From: Pseudomonas putida
Lineage (GTDB): Bacteria; Pseudomonadota; Gammaproteobacteria; Pseudomonadales; Pseudomonadaceae
Assembly (NCBI RefSeq): GCF_028682455.1
Contig: NZ_JANHLD010000004.1
Coordinates: 620,001 to 684,000, forward strand
DNA: 64,000 nt
Direction: 5' to 3'
Shown: positions 1-8,721 of the stretch, piece after piece
How positions within the stretch are numbered: position 1 is the stretch's first letter
Layout of the letters: each line of letters starts with the position of its first letter
Made by a program: the position numbers and the translations under genes
The notes under the pieces: generated by a model
Told to the model about the DNA's origin: nothing
Database searches by the model: none
The model's input: only the letters and a program-made list of their open reading frames with translations

Positions 1-390
1 GTCGAAGCGAATCACCGCCGCGCCGGCAACGGCGACCAGGGCTGCCACCAGTGCCCAGGGATTGAAGCGCCGGTTCAGGGCATCTTCGATCAGGGTCACG
101 TGCAATGGCGTGAGGATGGTGAACAGCAGCACCTCCGGCACCGTCAGCACCCTGAAACTCAGGTACAGGCACACATAGGTGATGCCGTATTGCAGCGCGC
201 CAATCAACAGCATCGAACGCATGAACCGCAGCTCGACCTGGCGCCAGCGGGTCAGGGGCAGGAACACCAGCCCGGCCAGCACTACCCGCGCCAGTACGGC
301 GAAATAGCTGTCGACGTGACCGGCCAGGTACTCGCCGATCAGGCTGAAGGAAAACGCCTGGATCAGCGCGACGATCAATAAATAGCCCAT
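1..390 (-). CDS. EamA/DMT-family transporter, N-terminal part (3' end outside window)
   Basis: The reverse strand from the ATG at 390 reads continuously to the window edge and gives the first 130 residues of a very hydrophobic protein (starts MGYLLIVALIQAFSF). There are about four membrane segments, spaced as in the first EamA repeat of drug/metabolite transporters, with the usual basic residues between helices. The substrate cannot be told from this part; the family mostly exports amino acids, carboxylates or amines. The gene runs off the window. A REP pair at 458-546 separates it from azoR. Confidence 0.8.
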   Translation of the reverse strand, partial: MGYLLIVALIQAFSFSLIGEYLAGHVDSYFAVLARVVLAGLVFLPLTRWRQVELRFMRSMLLIGALQYGITYVCLYLSFRVLTVPEVLLFTILTPLHVTLIEDALNRRFNPWALVAALVAVAGAAVIRFD

Positions 391-457
391 GGTTGCCCCT
401 TGCTGTGGAGGCGGCGACCTTATCCGCTCGCCTGTCGCAGAGCAAGCCAGCAAACAG

Positions 458-546
458 GTAGGAGCGGGCTTGCCCCGCGAGATGCCGTTACCGCCAGCAA
501 AACGGCTGATGTCTGGATGACCATCGCGGGCCAAGCCCGCTCCCAC
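458..546. repeat. REP pair (BIME-like), inverted
   Basis: Two inverted copies of the Pseudomonas REP core: GTAGGAGCGGGCTTGCCCCG at 458-477 (match continues to 480) and a slightly diverged copy, ATCGCGGGCCAAGCCCGCTC, from 523 to about 546, separated by 42 bp. It lies in the gap between the EamA gene and azoR. Confidence 0.85.
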
Positions 547-572
547 AAAAAAGCCCGGTCAAGGACCGGGCA
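546..572 (-). terminator. Rho-independent terminator of azoR
   Basis: On the reverse strand, GCCCGGTCCTTGACCGGGC forms an 8-bp GC-rich stem followed directly by six T residues. It lies about 50 bp after the azoR stop codon in the right orientation. Confidence 0.8.
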
Positions 573-621
573 GGTACACCCAAAGGAGCAACAGGTGTCA
601 GGCGGGAAAATTCAGTGTGCC

Positions 622-1221
622 TCAGGCAACCGCTGCGAGCTGGGCCTTGGCCTGGTTCAGGCCTTTCTCATGGAAATCACCACCCAGGTTCAGGCCTTCG
701 GCGTGGATGAAGGTCACGTCGTGGATACCGATGAACGCCATCACCTGACGCAGGTAGGGTTCCTGGTGATCGCTCGAAGCACCGGCGTGGATGCCGCCGC
801 GGGCAGTGAGGATGTAGGCCTTCTTGCCGGTGAGCAGCCCCTGCGGACCGGTTTCGGTGTACTTGAAGGTGATACCGGCACGCAGTACATGGTCCAGCCA
901 GGCTTTCAGGGTGCTTGGAATGGTGAAGTTGTACATCGGCGCGGCCAGCACCAGCACATCGGCGGCCAGGACTTCGTCGGTCAGCTCGTTGGAGCGGGCC
1001 AGGGCCTGCAGCTCATCGCCATTGCGCTGATCTTCAGGCTTCATCCAGCCACCCAGCAGGTTAGCATCCAGGTGCGGCACCGGGTTCACGGCAAGGTCGC
1101 GCAGGGTGATCGAGTCTGTCGGGTTGACAGCCTGCCACTGGCTGACGAAGTCACGGGTCAGTTGCCGGGAGATCGAATCCTGCTGGCGGGCGCTGCTTTC
1201 GATAACAAGTACACGGGACAT
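622..1221 (-). CDS. azoR: FMN-dependent NADH-azoreductase
   Basis: A 199-residue flavodoxin-like quinone/azo reductase. It uses NADH and bound FMN to reduce quinones and azo compounds in the cytoplasm. Visible family features are the N-terminal beta-strand and phosphate-binding loop (SRVLVIESSARQQDSISR), the FMN-contacting motif APMYNFTIPSTLKAWLDHVLR near residues 94-113, and the LTARGG loop near residue 140. Length matches AzoR of E. coli (about 200 aa). It is transcribed alone and ends at a hairpin terminator. Pseudomonads carry several azoreductase paralogues; which one this is cannot be settled from sequence alone. Confidence 0.93.
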   Translation of the reverse strand: MSRVLVIESSARQQDSISRQLTRDFVSQWQAVNPTDSITLRDLAVNPVPHLDANLLGGWMKPEDQRNGDELQALARSNELTDEVLAADVLVLAAPMYNFTIPSTLKAWLDHVLRAGITFKYTETGPQGLLTGKKAYILTARGGIHAGASSDHQEPYLRQVMAFIGIHDVTFIHAEGLNLGGDFHEKGLNQAKAQLAAVA

Positions 1222-1378
1222 TGGGTTGCCTCCATCGGCGAATGCTGTAAGTCGATGGAGGTAAGATTAATCAGTGACCGATCGATTAAAAAGCGTAAAA
1301 TCTGGGTGCAACCTATCAGTAAAATTGTTTTATTCGCCCAATGCTCTACCCTCAAGCACGGGCGACGCATACCACCGG

Positions 1379-1693
1379 CTACTGCGGCTTGCAGTCCAGG
1401 CCGATGCGCAGCTTGATGATTTTGCGATTGAACTTGGCGGTGACATCTTTGCTCTGCTTGGCCGGCACCTGTACCCGCCGCACCCGGGGAGCTTCCGGGC
1501 CGTTCTGGAACCGGACCGTGCACTGGGCCGGTACGTCACCGTAGTTGTTCAGGGTGATCGAGCCCATGTCGTAGTCGGTGTCATAGGTGGTGTAGTCGAG
1601 CTTGACGCCGTCGAGCTGCTTTTCCACATCGATGGGGTAAGCCTGGGCCGTGAGCGGAAGCAAGGCCAGCAATACAGCACAACATTTCTTCAT
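1379..1693 (-). CDS. Small exported protein of unknown function
   Basis: A 104-residue protein with a clear Sec signal peptide (MKKCCAVLLALLPLTAQA, cleavage after AQA near residue 18). The mature part is beta-rich and basic and has two cysteines (in AQCTVRF and GLDCKPQ) that could form a disulfide in the periplasm. The start has a GGAGAG ribosome binding site. I recall Pseudomonas homologues carrying an implausible 3-phosphoglycerate kinase label; nothing in this sequence supports kinase activity. It is transcribed divergently from the LysR gene at 1743. Confidence 0.8.
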   Translation of the reverse strand: MKKCCAVLLALLPLTAQAYPIDVEKQLDGVKLDYTTYDTDYDMGSITLNNYGDVPAQCTVRFQNGPEAPRVRRVQVPAKQSKDVTAKFNRKIIKLRIGLDCKPQ

Positions 1694-1742
1694 ACGACGC
1701 TCTCCATGTAGGAGCGCCAGCTTAGGACAACAGGAGCCGAAG

Positions 1743-2666
1743 ATGAAAGCGCCGCGCGTTACCCTGGATCAGTGGCGGACCCTGCAGGCGGTGGTCGACC
1801 ACGGTGGTTTTGCCCAGGCGGCCGAAGCGCTGCACCGCTCGCAATCCTCGGTGAGCTACACCGTGGCCCGCATGCAGGATCAACTGGGCGTACCGTTGCT
1901 GCGCATCGACGGGCGCAAGGCGGTGCTGACCGAAGCCGGCAATGTGTTGCTGCGCCGCTCCCGGCAACTGGTCAAGCAGGCCAGCCAGCTCGAAGACCTG
2001 GCCCATCACATGGAACAGGGCTGGGAAGCCGAAGTGCGCCTGGTGGTCGATGCCGCCTACCCCAATGCCCGCCTGGTCCGCGCCTTGAGCGCATTCATGC
2101 CGCAAAGCCGTGGTTGCCGGGTACGCCTGCGTGAAGAGGTACTGTCCGGGGTCGAGGAGGTGCTGCATGAAGGCATCGCCGACCTGGCCATCAGTGGCTT
2201 CAACATTTCCGGCTACCTGGGCACCGAGTTGAGTTCGGTGGAATTCGTCGCCGTCGCCCACCCGGAACACAGCCTGCATCGCCTGGGCCGGGAGCTGAGC
2301 TTCCAGGACCTCGAAAGCCAACTGCAGGTGGTCATCCGTGATTCGGGCCGGGCGCAGCCACGTGATGTGGGCTGGCTCGGCGCCGAACAGCGCTGGACGG
2401 TCGGCAGCCTGGCCACCGCCGCCACGTTCGTCAGCAGCGGCCTGGGCTTCGCCTGGCTGCCGCGCCACCTGATCGAGCGCGAGCTGCGCGAGGGCGTACT
2501 CAAGCCCCTGCAGCTGGATCAGGGTGGCAGTCGCCATCCACTGTTCTACCTTTACTCCAACAAGGACAAACCCCTGGGCCCGGCCACGCAGATTCTCATC
2601 GAGTTGTTGCGCAACTTCGATACCGCGCCGCTGGATGTGCCCTTCGCCGCCCCCGCCCAAGCCTGA
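1743..2666 (+). CDS. LysR-family transcriptional regulator
   Basis: A 307-residue LysR regulator. The start codon at 1743 is chosen because AGGAG precedes it and the reading begins with a typical MKAPRVTLDQWRTLQAVVDH. The N-terminal winged helix-turn-helix covers residues about 5-65 (FAQAAEALHRSQSSVSYTVARM), followed by the linker helix and a periplasmic-binding-like effector domain. The hydrolase gene starts 14 bp downstream, so the two are probably co-transcribed with ppiA. The effector is unknown. Confidence 0.92.
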   Translation: MKAPRVTLDQWRTLQAVVDHGGFAQAAEALHRSQSSVSYTVARMQDQLGVPLLRIDGRKAVLTEAGNVLLRRSRQLVKQASQLEDLAHHMEQGWEAEVRLVVDAAYPNARLVRALSAFMPQSRGCRVRLREEVLSGVEEVLHEGIADLAISGFNISGYLGTELSSVEFVAVAHPEHSLHRLGRELSFQDLESQLQVVIRDSGRAQPRDVGWLGAEQRWTVGSLATAATFVSSGLGFAWLPRHLIERELREGVLKPLQLDQGGSRHPLFYLYSNKDKPLGPATQILIELLRNFDTAPLDVPFAAPAQA

Positions 2667-2680
2667 CAGGAATCACGCCC

Positions 2681-3493
2681 ATGGCCTATTTCGAACACGA
2701 AGGTTGCTCATTGCACTACGAGGAATATGGCCAGGGCGATCCACTGGTGCTGCTGCACGGCCTGGGCTCCAGTTGCCAGGACTGGGAAATGCAGGTGCCA
2801 GCCCTTGCCCGCCACTACCGGGTGATCCTGATGGACATCCGCGGGCATGGCCGCTCCGACAAGCCCCGCGAGCGCTACAGCATCGCAACCTTCAGTGCCG
2901 ACCTGCTGGCCCTGCTCGAACGCCTGCAGACCGGCCCGGTGCATCTGGTGGGGCTGTCCATGGGCGGCATGGTGGGGTTCCAGTTTGCGGTCGACCATCC
3001 TGACATGCTGCGCAGCCTGTGCATCGTCAACAGCGCCCCGGAGGTCAAGCGCCGCACCCGCAGCGACTGGATCTGGTGGGCCAAGCGCTGGGCCATGGCC
3101 CGGGCACTGAGCCTTGAAACCATCGGCAAGGCCCTGGCCGCACGCTTGTTTCCCAAGCCCGAACAGGCAAGCCTTCGGCGCACGATGGCCGAGCGCTGGG
3201 CAAAAAACGACAAGCGCGCCTATCTCGCCAGCTTCGATGCCATTGTCGGTTGGGGCGTCAGCGAACGCATCGGCCAGATCCGCTGTCCTACGCTGGTCAT
3301 CAGCGCCGACCAGGATTACACCCCGGTACAACTGAAAGAGCGCTATGTCAGCCTGATTCCCCAGGCACGACTGGCGGTCATCGAGGATTCGCGGCACGCT
3401 ACGCCGCTGGACCAACCCCAGGTTTTCAACCAGACGCTGCTGCAATTCCTGGCAGCGTCCACCACCCCTCAAGGAACATTGAGCCCATGCTGA
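2681..3493 (+). CDS. Alpha/beta-fold hydrolase
   Basis: A 270-residue alpha/beta hydrolase. It has the oxyanion-loop HGLGSSCQDW motif near residue 27, the MDIRGHGRSDKP strand-loop near 50, the nucleophile elbow GLSMGG near residue 90, and a C-terminal SRHATPLDQP segment with the likely catalytic histidine. The size and pattern resemble 3-oxoadipate enol-lactonase or carboxylesterase relatives, but the substrate is not evident. AGGAA precedes the start. Its last codons overlap the ppiA start by 7 bp, which suggests translational coupling. Confidence 0.88.
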   Translation: MAYFEHEGCSLHYEEYGQGDPLVLLHGLGSSCQDWEMQVPALARHYRVILMDIRGHGRSDKPRERYSIATFSADLLALLERLQTGPVHLVGLSMGGMVGFQFAVDHPDMLRSLCIVNSAPEVKRRTRSDWIWWAKRWAMARALSLETIGKALAARLFPKPEQASLRRTMAERWAKNDKRAYLASFDAIVGWGVSERIGQIRCPTLVISADQDYTPVQLKERYVSLIPQARLAVIEDSRHATPLDQPQVFNQTLLQFLAASTTPQGTLSPC

Positions 3494-4044
3494 AAAAACT
3501 CCTGCTCGCCACCTGCTCGGTCGTCTTCGCCACCAGCCTGATGGCTGCCGACAAGGCGCCTCACGTACTGTTCGACACCAGCTTCGGCCAGATCGAAGTG
3601 GAACTTGACCCGGTCAAGGCACCGATCAGCAGCAAGAACTTCCTCGAGTACGTCGACAGCGGCTTCTACAACAACACCATTTTCCACCGGGTAATCCCGG
3701 GCTTCATGGCCCAGGGTGGCGGCTTCACCGAGCAAATGGTGCAAAAGCCCACCAAGGACCCGATCCGTAACGAGGCCAGCAACGGTCTGCACAACACCCG
3801 CGGCACGCTATCGATGGCCCGTACCTCCAACCCGAATTCGGCCACCAGCCAGTTCTTCATCAACGTGGCCGACAACGCCTTCCTCGACCCGGGCCGTGAT
3901 GCCGGTTATGCGGTGTTCGCCAAGGTAGTCAAGGGCATGGATGTGGTAGACCAGATCGTCAACTCGCCAACCACGGTCAAGAAAGGCATGCGCGATGTAC
4001 CGGTAGATCCGGTGTTCATCAAGTCGGCCAAGCGCATCGACTGA
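3487..4044 (+). CDS. ppiA: Periplasmic peptidyl-prolyl cis-trans isomerase (cyclophilin A type)
   Basis: A 185-residue cyclophilin with a signal peptide (MLKKLLLATCSVVFATSLMA, cleaved near residue 20), so it should act on folding proteins in the periplasm. The catalytic core is clear: FHRVIPGFMAQGG (Arg and Phe of the active site), NSATSQFFINVADN and YAVFAKVVKGMDVVDQI. The start at 3487, inside the end of the hydrolase gene, has AAGGA 8-10 bp upstream. Length matches E. coli PpiA. Confidence 0.95.
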   Translation: MLKKLLLATCSVVFATSLMAADKAPHVLFDTSFGQIEVELDPVKAPISSKNFLEYVDSGFYNNTIFHRVIPGFMAQGGGFTEQMVQKPTKDPIRNEASNGLHNTRGTLSMARTSNPNSATSQFFINVADNAFLDPGRDAGYAVFAKVVKGMDVVDQIVNSPTTVKKGMRDVPVDPVFIKSAKRID

Positions 4045-4050
4045 TCCCAA

Positions 4051-4071
4051 GGTTTCACAAGGATGTGAACC
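4051..4071. repeat. Small imperfect hairpin between ppiA and the ABC transporter
   Basis: GGTTTCACAAGGATGTGAACC forms a stem (GGTT-CACA / TGTG-AACC, one bulge) with a 4-nt loop. There is no T-run, so a simple intrinsic terminator is unlikely; it may stabilise the ppiA 3' end. Confidence 0.4.
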
Positions 4072-4110
4072 AAGGCCTTTGGGTCGAACCAGACAGGAGT
4101 TACCCCTTTC

Positions 4111-5943
4111 ATGTTGTTCCGCCGCTTCGAAAAGCTGATCGACATCTTCCGAGAAGCGCCCAGCGCAGCACCGCCCAGTACGGTGCTGCCGTTCTACCTC
4201 TACTACCTGCGCCAGGTGTGGCCAAGCTTTGCCGCCCTGCTGGTGGTCGGGCTGATTGGCGCACTGATCGAAGTGGCGCTGTTCAGCTACCTGAGCCGGA
4301 TCATCGACCTGGCCCAGGGCACCCCGAATATCAACTTCTTCAGCGAGCATGCCGGTGAACTGCTGTGGATGCTGGTGGTGGCGCTGATTCTGCGACCGGT
4401 GTTCGTCGGCCTGCACGATCTGCTGGTCCACCAGACCATCAGCCCCGGCATGACCAGCATGATCCGCTGGCAAAACCACACCTACGTGCTCAAGCAGAGC
4501 CTGAACTTCTTCCAGAGCGACTTTGCCGGACGTATCGCCCAACGCATCATGCAGACGGGCAACTCGCTGCGCGACTCGGCGGTGCAGGCGGTGGATGCCC
4601 TGTGGCACGTACTGATCTACGCGATCAGCTCGCTGGTACTGTTTGCCGAGGCCGACTGGCGCCTGATGCTGCCGCTGATAACCTGGATCCTCTGCTACAT
4701 CGGTGCGCTCTATTACTTCGTGCCAAGGGTCAAGGAACGGGCGGTGGTCTCCTCCGATGCCCGCTCCAAGCTCATGGGCCGGATCGTCGATGGCTACACC
4801 AATATCGCCACACTCAAACTCTTTGCCCACACCGACTACGAACAACAGTACGCCCGCGAAGCCATCCGCGAGCAGACCGAAAAAACCCAACTGGCAGCCC
4901 GTGTGGTCACCAGCATGGACGTGGTCATCACCAGCCTCAACGGCCTGCTGATCGTCGGCACCACCGCGCTTGCGCTGTGGCTGTGGACCCAGTCGCTGAT
5001 CAGCGTCGGCGCCATTGCCCTGGCCACCGGCCTGGTCATCCGTATCGTCAACATGTCCGGCTGGATCATGTGGGTGGTCAACGGCATCTTCGAGAACATC
5101 GGCATGGTCCAGGATGGCCTGCAGACCATTGCCCAACCGGTCACCGTCACCGACTCGCCCAGCGCGCCGACCCTCAAGGTCGACCGCGGTGGGGTGAAGT
5201 TCGAGAACGTGGGCTTTCATTACGGCAAGGGCAGCCGGATCATCGACGGCCTGAACCTGGAGATCCGCCCCGGCGAGAAAATCGGCCTGATCGGCCCCTC
5301 CGGCGCCGGCAAGTCGACCCTGGTCAACCTGCTGCTACGCCTGTACGACCTGGAGAGCGGGCGCATCCTGATCGATGGCCAGGACATCGCCCAGGTCACC
5401 CAGGCCAGCCTGCGCGCACAGATCGGCATGATCACCCAGGACACCTCCCTGCTGCACCGCTCGATCCGCGACAACCTGCTGTACGGGCGTCCGGATGCCA
5501 GCGAGGAAGACCTCTGGGAAGCCGTGCGCCGGGCCCGCGCCGACGAGTTCATCCCGCAACTGTCCGACGCCCAGGGGCGTACCGGCTTCGATGCCCATGT
5601 GGGTGAGCGCGGGGTGAAATTGTCGGGCGGCCAGCGCCAGCGCATCGCCATTGCCCGGGTACTGCTCAAGAATGCACCGATCTTGATCATGGACGAGGCG
5701 ACCTCGGCACTGGATTCGGAGGTCGAGGCGGCGATCCAGGAGAGCCTCGAGACCTTGATGCAAGGCAAGACCGTGATCGCCATCGCCCACCGCCTGTCGA
5801 CCATCGCCCGCATGGACCGCCTGGTAGTGCTTGAAAAAGGCCGCATTGCCGAGATGGGGAGCCATGCCGAATTGCTGGCCCACCAAGGGTTATATGCGCG
5901 GTTGTGGCATCACCAGACGGGTGGATTTGTGGGGATTGATTGA
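4111..5943 (+). CDS. ABC exporter half-transporter (fused permease and ATPase)
   Basis: A 610-residue fusion. An N-terminal transmembrane domain of about six helices (residues 30-330) is followed by a nucleotide-binding domain with Walker A GPSGAGKST (near 395), signature LSGGQRQRIAIARVLL (near 500), Walker B ILIMDEATSALD, and the H-loop IAIAHRLST. This is the type IV exporter layout of MsbA and multidrug half-transporters; it should work as a homodimer in the inner membrane. Substrate is unknown. An AGGAG site 11 bp upstream supports the start. A REP pair follows the stop. Confidence 0.92.
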   Translation: MLFRRFEKLIDIFREAPSAAPPSTVLPFYLYYLRQVWPSFAALLVVGLIGALIEVALFSYLSRIIDLAQGTPNINFFSEHAGELLWMLVVALILRPVFVGLHDLLVHQTISPGMTSMIRWQNHTYVLKQSLNFFQSDFAGRIAQRIMQTGNSLRDSAVQAVDALWHVLIYAISSLVLFAEADWRLMLPLITWILCYIGALYYFVPRVKERAVVSSDARSKLMGRIVDGYTNIATLKLFAHTDYEQQYAREAIREQTEKTQLAARVVTSMDVVITSLNGLLIVGTTALALWLWTQSLISVGAIALATGLVIRIVNMSGWIMWVVNGIFENIGMVQDGLQTIAQPVTVTDSPSAPTLKVDRGGVKFENVGFHYGKGSRIIDGLNLEIRPGEKIGLIGPSGAGKSTLVNLLLRLYDLESGRILIDGQDIAQVTQASLRAQIGMITQDTSLLHRSIRDNLLYGRPDASEEDLWEAVRRARADEFIPQLSDAQGRTGFDAHVGERGVKLSGGQRQRIAIARVLLKNAPILIMDEATSALDSEVEAAIQESLETLMQGKTVIAIAHRLSTIARMDRLVVLEKGRIAEMGSHAELLAHQGLYARLWHHQTGGFVGID

Positions 5944-5946
5944 CGG

Positions 5947-5995
5947 ATCGCGGGGCAGGCCCGCTCCTACGGTAGGAGCGGGCTTGCCCCGCGGT
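5947..5995. repeat. REP pair, near-perfect inverted
   Basis: Two inverted copies of the REP core (5947-5970 and 5972-5995) separated by one base, giving a long cruciform-type hairpin between the convergent ABC transporter and FemAB-like genes. Confidence 0.88.
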
Positions 5996-6000
5996 GGCCC

Positions 6001-7125
6001 TCAGCCCTGCCGATAAGGCAATGCCGTACAGGCCTCTTCGGCATACGCCAGCACCCCCGCCCGCTCCTGCTGCAGAAACGCTTCAACTGCCCGCCTCAAT
6101 CCCGGATGCAGCAGGTAATGCCAGGACCGGGTAATCACCGGCTCGAACCCGCGAATCAACTTGTGCTCGCCCTGGGCCCCGGCATCGAAGCGCTGCAGGC
6201 CTTCGGCAATGGCAAAATCCATGCCCTGGTAGAAGCACGTCTCGAAATGCAGCCGGTCGAACGCGTCCAGGCAGCCCCAGTAGCGACCATAAAGGCTGTC
6301 TCCACCTACCAGGCTGAACGCCATGGCCACATCGCGCCCACCCTGGCGCGCCATGACCACGCGAATGGCACCCGGCATCCGTTCTGCCAGCAAGCTGAAA
6401 AACGAGCGGGTCAGGTACGGCGCCCGGCGGCGCACCGCATAAGTGTTGGCATAACAGGCAAAGACGAAATCCCACTGCGCCTCGCTCAGCTCATCGCCCC
6501 GCATCCAGCGAAACTCGATCCCCTGCCCCGCCACCTGCTCGCGCTCCTTGCGCATCTGTTTGCGCTTGCGCGAGGCGAGGCTGTCGAGGAAGTCCTGGAA
6601 GTCCCGATAGCCCTGGTTACGCCAATGAAACTGGCAGCCCAGGCGCTCCATCCAGCCTTCGCTATCACGCATCACCGCGTCACTGTGTTCATCGGTGAAA
6701 TTCACATGCGCACTCGAAAGACCCTGGCCAGCCAGGTCTTCGCCGAGCTGCTCGATCAGGGCACCACACGCCTGGGCATCGCCCAGCAAGCGCGACCCGC
6801 TGACCGGTGAAAACGGCACGGCGCACAACAGCTTCGGGTAATAGGCGATCCCGGCTCGCTCACAAGCATCGGCCCAGCCGTGGTCGAAAACGTATTCGCC
6901 AAACGAGTGAGTCTTCACGTAGGCCGGCAAGGCTGCCTGCAACTGGCCCCCGGCATCGGTGAGCAGGCGATGGGCCGGCGTCCAGCCGGTACGCCTGCTG
7001 ACGCTGCCGCTGTCTTCCAGGCTGCTCAAAAAGGCATGGCGCAAAAACGGCTGTTGCCCCGGCACCAGGGCATCCCAGGTGGCAGGTGTGAGGTCGGCGA
7101 GGCGAGACAGGATCAGGTTAGGCAT
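6001..7125 (-). CDS. GNAT-fold FemAB-like acyltransferase (peptidogalycan biosynthesis/recognition family)
   Basis: A 374-residue protein matching the family described as peptidogalycan biosynthesis/recognition (COG3146 type). Recognisable segments are HAFLSSLEDSGS near residue 30, AYVKTHSFGEYVFDHGWADA near 70, the basic ASRKRKQMRKEREQV helix near 190, YANTYAVRRRAPYLTR near 225, and GRYWGCLDAFDRLHFETCFYQGMDFAIAEGL near 290. The fold is a double GNAT as in FemX enzymes, which add amino acids to peptidoglycan precursors, but the reaction of this bacterial branch is not established to my knowledge. Confidence 0.85.
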   Translation of the reverse strand: MPNLILSRLADLTPATWDALVPGQQPFLRHAFLSSLEDSGSVSRRTGWTPAHRLLTDAGGQLQAALPAYVKTHSFGEYVFDHGWADACERAGIAYYPKLLCAVPFSPVSGSRLLGDAQACGALIEQLGEDLAGQGLSSAHVNFTDEHSDAVMRDSEGWMERLGCQFHWRNQGYRDFQDFLDSLASRKRKQMRKEREQVAGQGIEFRWMRGDELSEAQWDFVFACYANTYAVRRRAPYLTRSFFSLLAERMPGAIRVVMARQGGRDVAMAFSLVGGDSLYGRYWGCLDAFDRLHFETCFYQGMDFAIAEGLQRFDAGAQGEHKLIRGFEPVITRSWHYLLHPGLRRAVEAFLQQERAGVLAYAEEACTALPYRQG

Positions 7126-7153
7126 GGGCGCAGTCTGCCTCTTCGCGCAGACG

Positions 7154-7179
7154 AAAAAAAGCCCCGCCAGGGCGGGGCT
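7154..7179 (-). terminator. Rho-independent terminator of the porin gene
   Basis: On the reverse strand, AGCCCCGCCCTGGCGGGGCT forms a strong GC stem followed by seven T residues. It starts about 30 bp after the porin stop codon. Confidence 0.9.
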
Positions 7180-7209
7180 GAAGATCTAACGGATGAGGAG
7201 CGGTGCTAC

Positions 7210-8523
7210 TTAGAACACGTACTGCGCGCGCATTACGAAACCGTCGCCACTGTCGTCGCCGGCAGCGTTCTCGGCGTTGTCGACTTTGGCCTTGACGTAC
7301 ACACCGCTGAGCTTGATCGACTCATTGGCGTACCAGTTCAGGCCGACGTTGTGCACCTTGGCTTCGACGTCGTCGATATTGGCGAACGCGCCGTTGTCGT
7401 CGTCGACGCTCAGGTGGTCATAGCGGTAGAAGACTTCCCAGGCACCGATCTGCTTGTTCGACGGCTTGATGGCGTCGAACTTGCCCAGCTTGTAGCCACG
7501 GGCTTCACCGGTGAGGGTGTAGGCCAGTTGGCCGTAGTAACCGTCGGCCTTGATGTCGGAGAAGCCAGCGCTGTCGGCTTCGACTTCACGCTTGATGTAT
7601 TCACCCTGTACCGAGAACGGGCCCATGGCCCAGGCAGCTTCCAGGTTCCAGGCCTTGTCGGTGTCGTAGGAACCGACCGGGGAGTTGTTGGCGCCACCCA
7701 GGGTCAGGCGGTTGCCGTTGCTGCCGGCATCCTGACCACCGTCGGTGCTGACGCCACGCATGCCCAGACGGCTGCGGATACGACCGTCGAAGGCAGTGTC
7801 GGAAAGGTCGCGCTGGGCGTAGTTGACGCCAAAGTGCAGGACGTTGCCGGCTTCGTGCATCGGCGCGAAGACGCCACGCAGGTTGAACTGCTTGGTGCTG
7901 TCGCCGTCCTTGTCCTGGTTGGTGGCGTCCTTGGCGAACACACCGACCGAACCGTACAGCGAGTCACCGGCGTTACCGGAAGCCTGCAGGCCCATGCCGC
8001 CGTTGTGCGAGTTGGTCCAGTCGACCAGATCGTACGCGGCGGTACGCTCTTGAGCGGTGACCCACTTGGAGCTGGTGGCTTTTTCCAGGCCGAACTCGGG
8101 GTCGAAACGACCGACCTTGATCGAGACTGGCTTGAAGCCGTTGTAGGCCAGCGACGCTTCGTCGAAGTAGCCATCTTCGGAACGGTTGTCACCGCCGGAG
8201 TTGTGCGAGAAGTCGTAAGCGATCGCATAGGCCCAGTCGGTGTACATCACACCGCCCAGTTCCAGGTAGGCACGGCGGAAGTAGCCGGCGTCTGCGGTGT
8301 TGCCGTTGTTGGTGTAGAAACCGTCAAAACGGCTGTAGTCAGCCTGGATACGACCGCCCAGCTTGAAGCTGAATTCCTTGTCGGTGGTAGCGACCTCGAG
8401 GCCACCTTTGGTCTTGACTACGATATCGGCGCCGTCGGTGGTCACGGTACCCGCGAAAGCCTGGGCGGTAACGGCCATTGCCAAGGCGCTGGCTGCGAAA
8501 CCTGCGAAGTGCTTACGGATCAT
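7210..8523 (-). CDS. Phosphate-selective porin, OprP/OprO family
   Basis: A 437-residue outer-membrane protein with a signal peptide (MIRKHFAGFAASALAMAVTAQAFA, cleavage near residue 24). It has a Porin_O_P-type 16-strand barrel: alternating polar/apolar strands, GGRIQADYSRFDGFY and AGYFRRAYLELGGVMYTDW, and a C-terminal phenylalanine (MRAQYVF) as the BAM signal. OprP and OprO are trimeric anion channels for phosphate and polyphosphate induced when phosphate is limiting. The PHO-box-like repeats at 8616-8655 agree with that. Whether it prefers Pi, PPi or another anion cannot be read from sequence. It is transcribed alone and has its own terminator. Confidence 0.9.
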   Translation of the reverse strand: MIRKHFAGFAASALAMAVTAQAFAGTVTTDGADIVVKTKGGLEVATTDKEFSFKLGGRIQADYSRFDGFYTNNGNTADAGYFRRAYLELGGVMYTDWAYAIAYDFSHNSGGDNRSEDGYFDEASLAYNGFKPVSIKVGRFDPEFGLEKATSSKWVTAQERTAAYDLVDWTNSHNGGMGLQASGNAGDSLYGSVGVFAKDATNQDKDGDSTKQFNLRGVFAPMHEAGNVLHFGVNYAQRDLSDTAFDGRIRSRLGMRGVSTDGGQDAGSNGNRLTLGGANNSPVGSYDTDKAWNLEAAWAMGPFSVQGEYIKREVEADSAGFSDIKADGYYGQLAYTLTGEARGYKLGKFDAIKPSNKQIGAWEVFYRYDHLSVDDDNGAFANIDDVEAKVHNVGLNWYANESIKLSGVYVKAKVDNAENAAGDDSGDGFVMRAQYVF

Positions 8524-8615
8524 CGAAGAAGCTCCCCTACTTTATGGTCTTGATAATGTTGGAAAAACACGCGGCTAAGGCCACTTGTGCTGGGGAGGAA
8601 TCTTGGCGGGGGGTT

Positions 8616-8655
8616 ATGTCAGATCAGTGGCTTTTATATAAATGTTTTATGACAA
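8616..8655 (-). promoter_or_regulatory. PHO-box-like heptamer array upstream of the porin gene
   Basis: On the reverse strand heptamers lie on an 11-bp grid: TTGTCAT (8655-8649), CATTTAT (8644-8638), a non-matching heptamer (8633-8627) and CTGACAT (8622-8616). The PhoB consensus is CTGTCAT repeated every 11 bp, so the first and last match at six of seven positions. The array is about 93-132 bp upstream of the porin start. PhoB control is inferred. Confidence 0.55.
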
Positions 8656-8721
8656 CGGAACTTTTTTACTTCGAAAGGAAATAAGCCGGAAAGCCCCGTT
8701 GCAGGGCCTCCGAGCGGGTTT

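Noticed and set aside
3808..5220. 470-codon open frame on the minus strand across ppiA and the ABC transporter
   Set aside because: Shadow frame; composition (His, Gln, Asp-rich) is typical of the antisense of Pseudomonas genes and it crosses two real genes.
6880..8553. 557-codon open frame opposite the porin gene
   Set aside because: Valine/glycine-rich antisense of the porin; the porin on the other strand has a signal peptide, terminator and C-terminal Phe.
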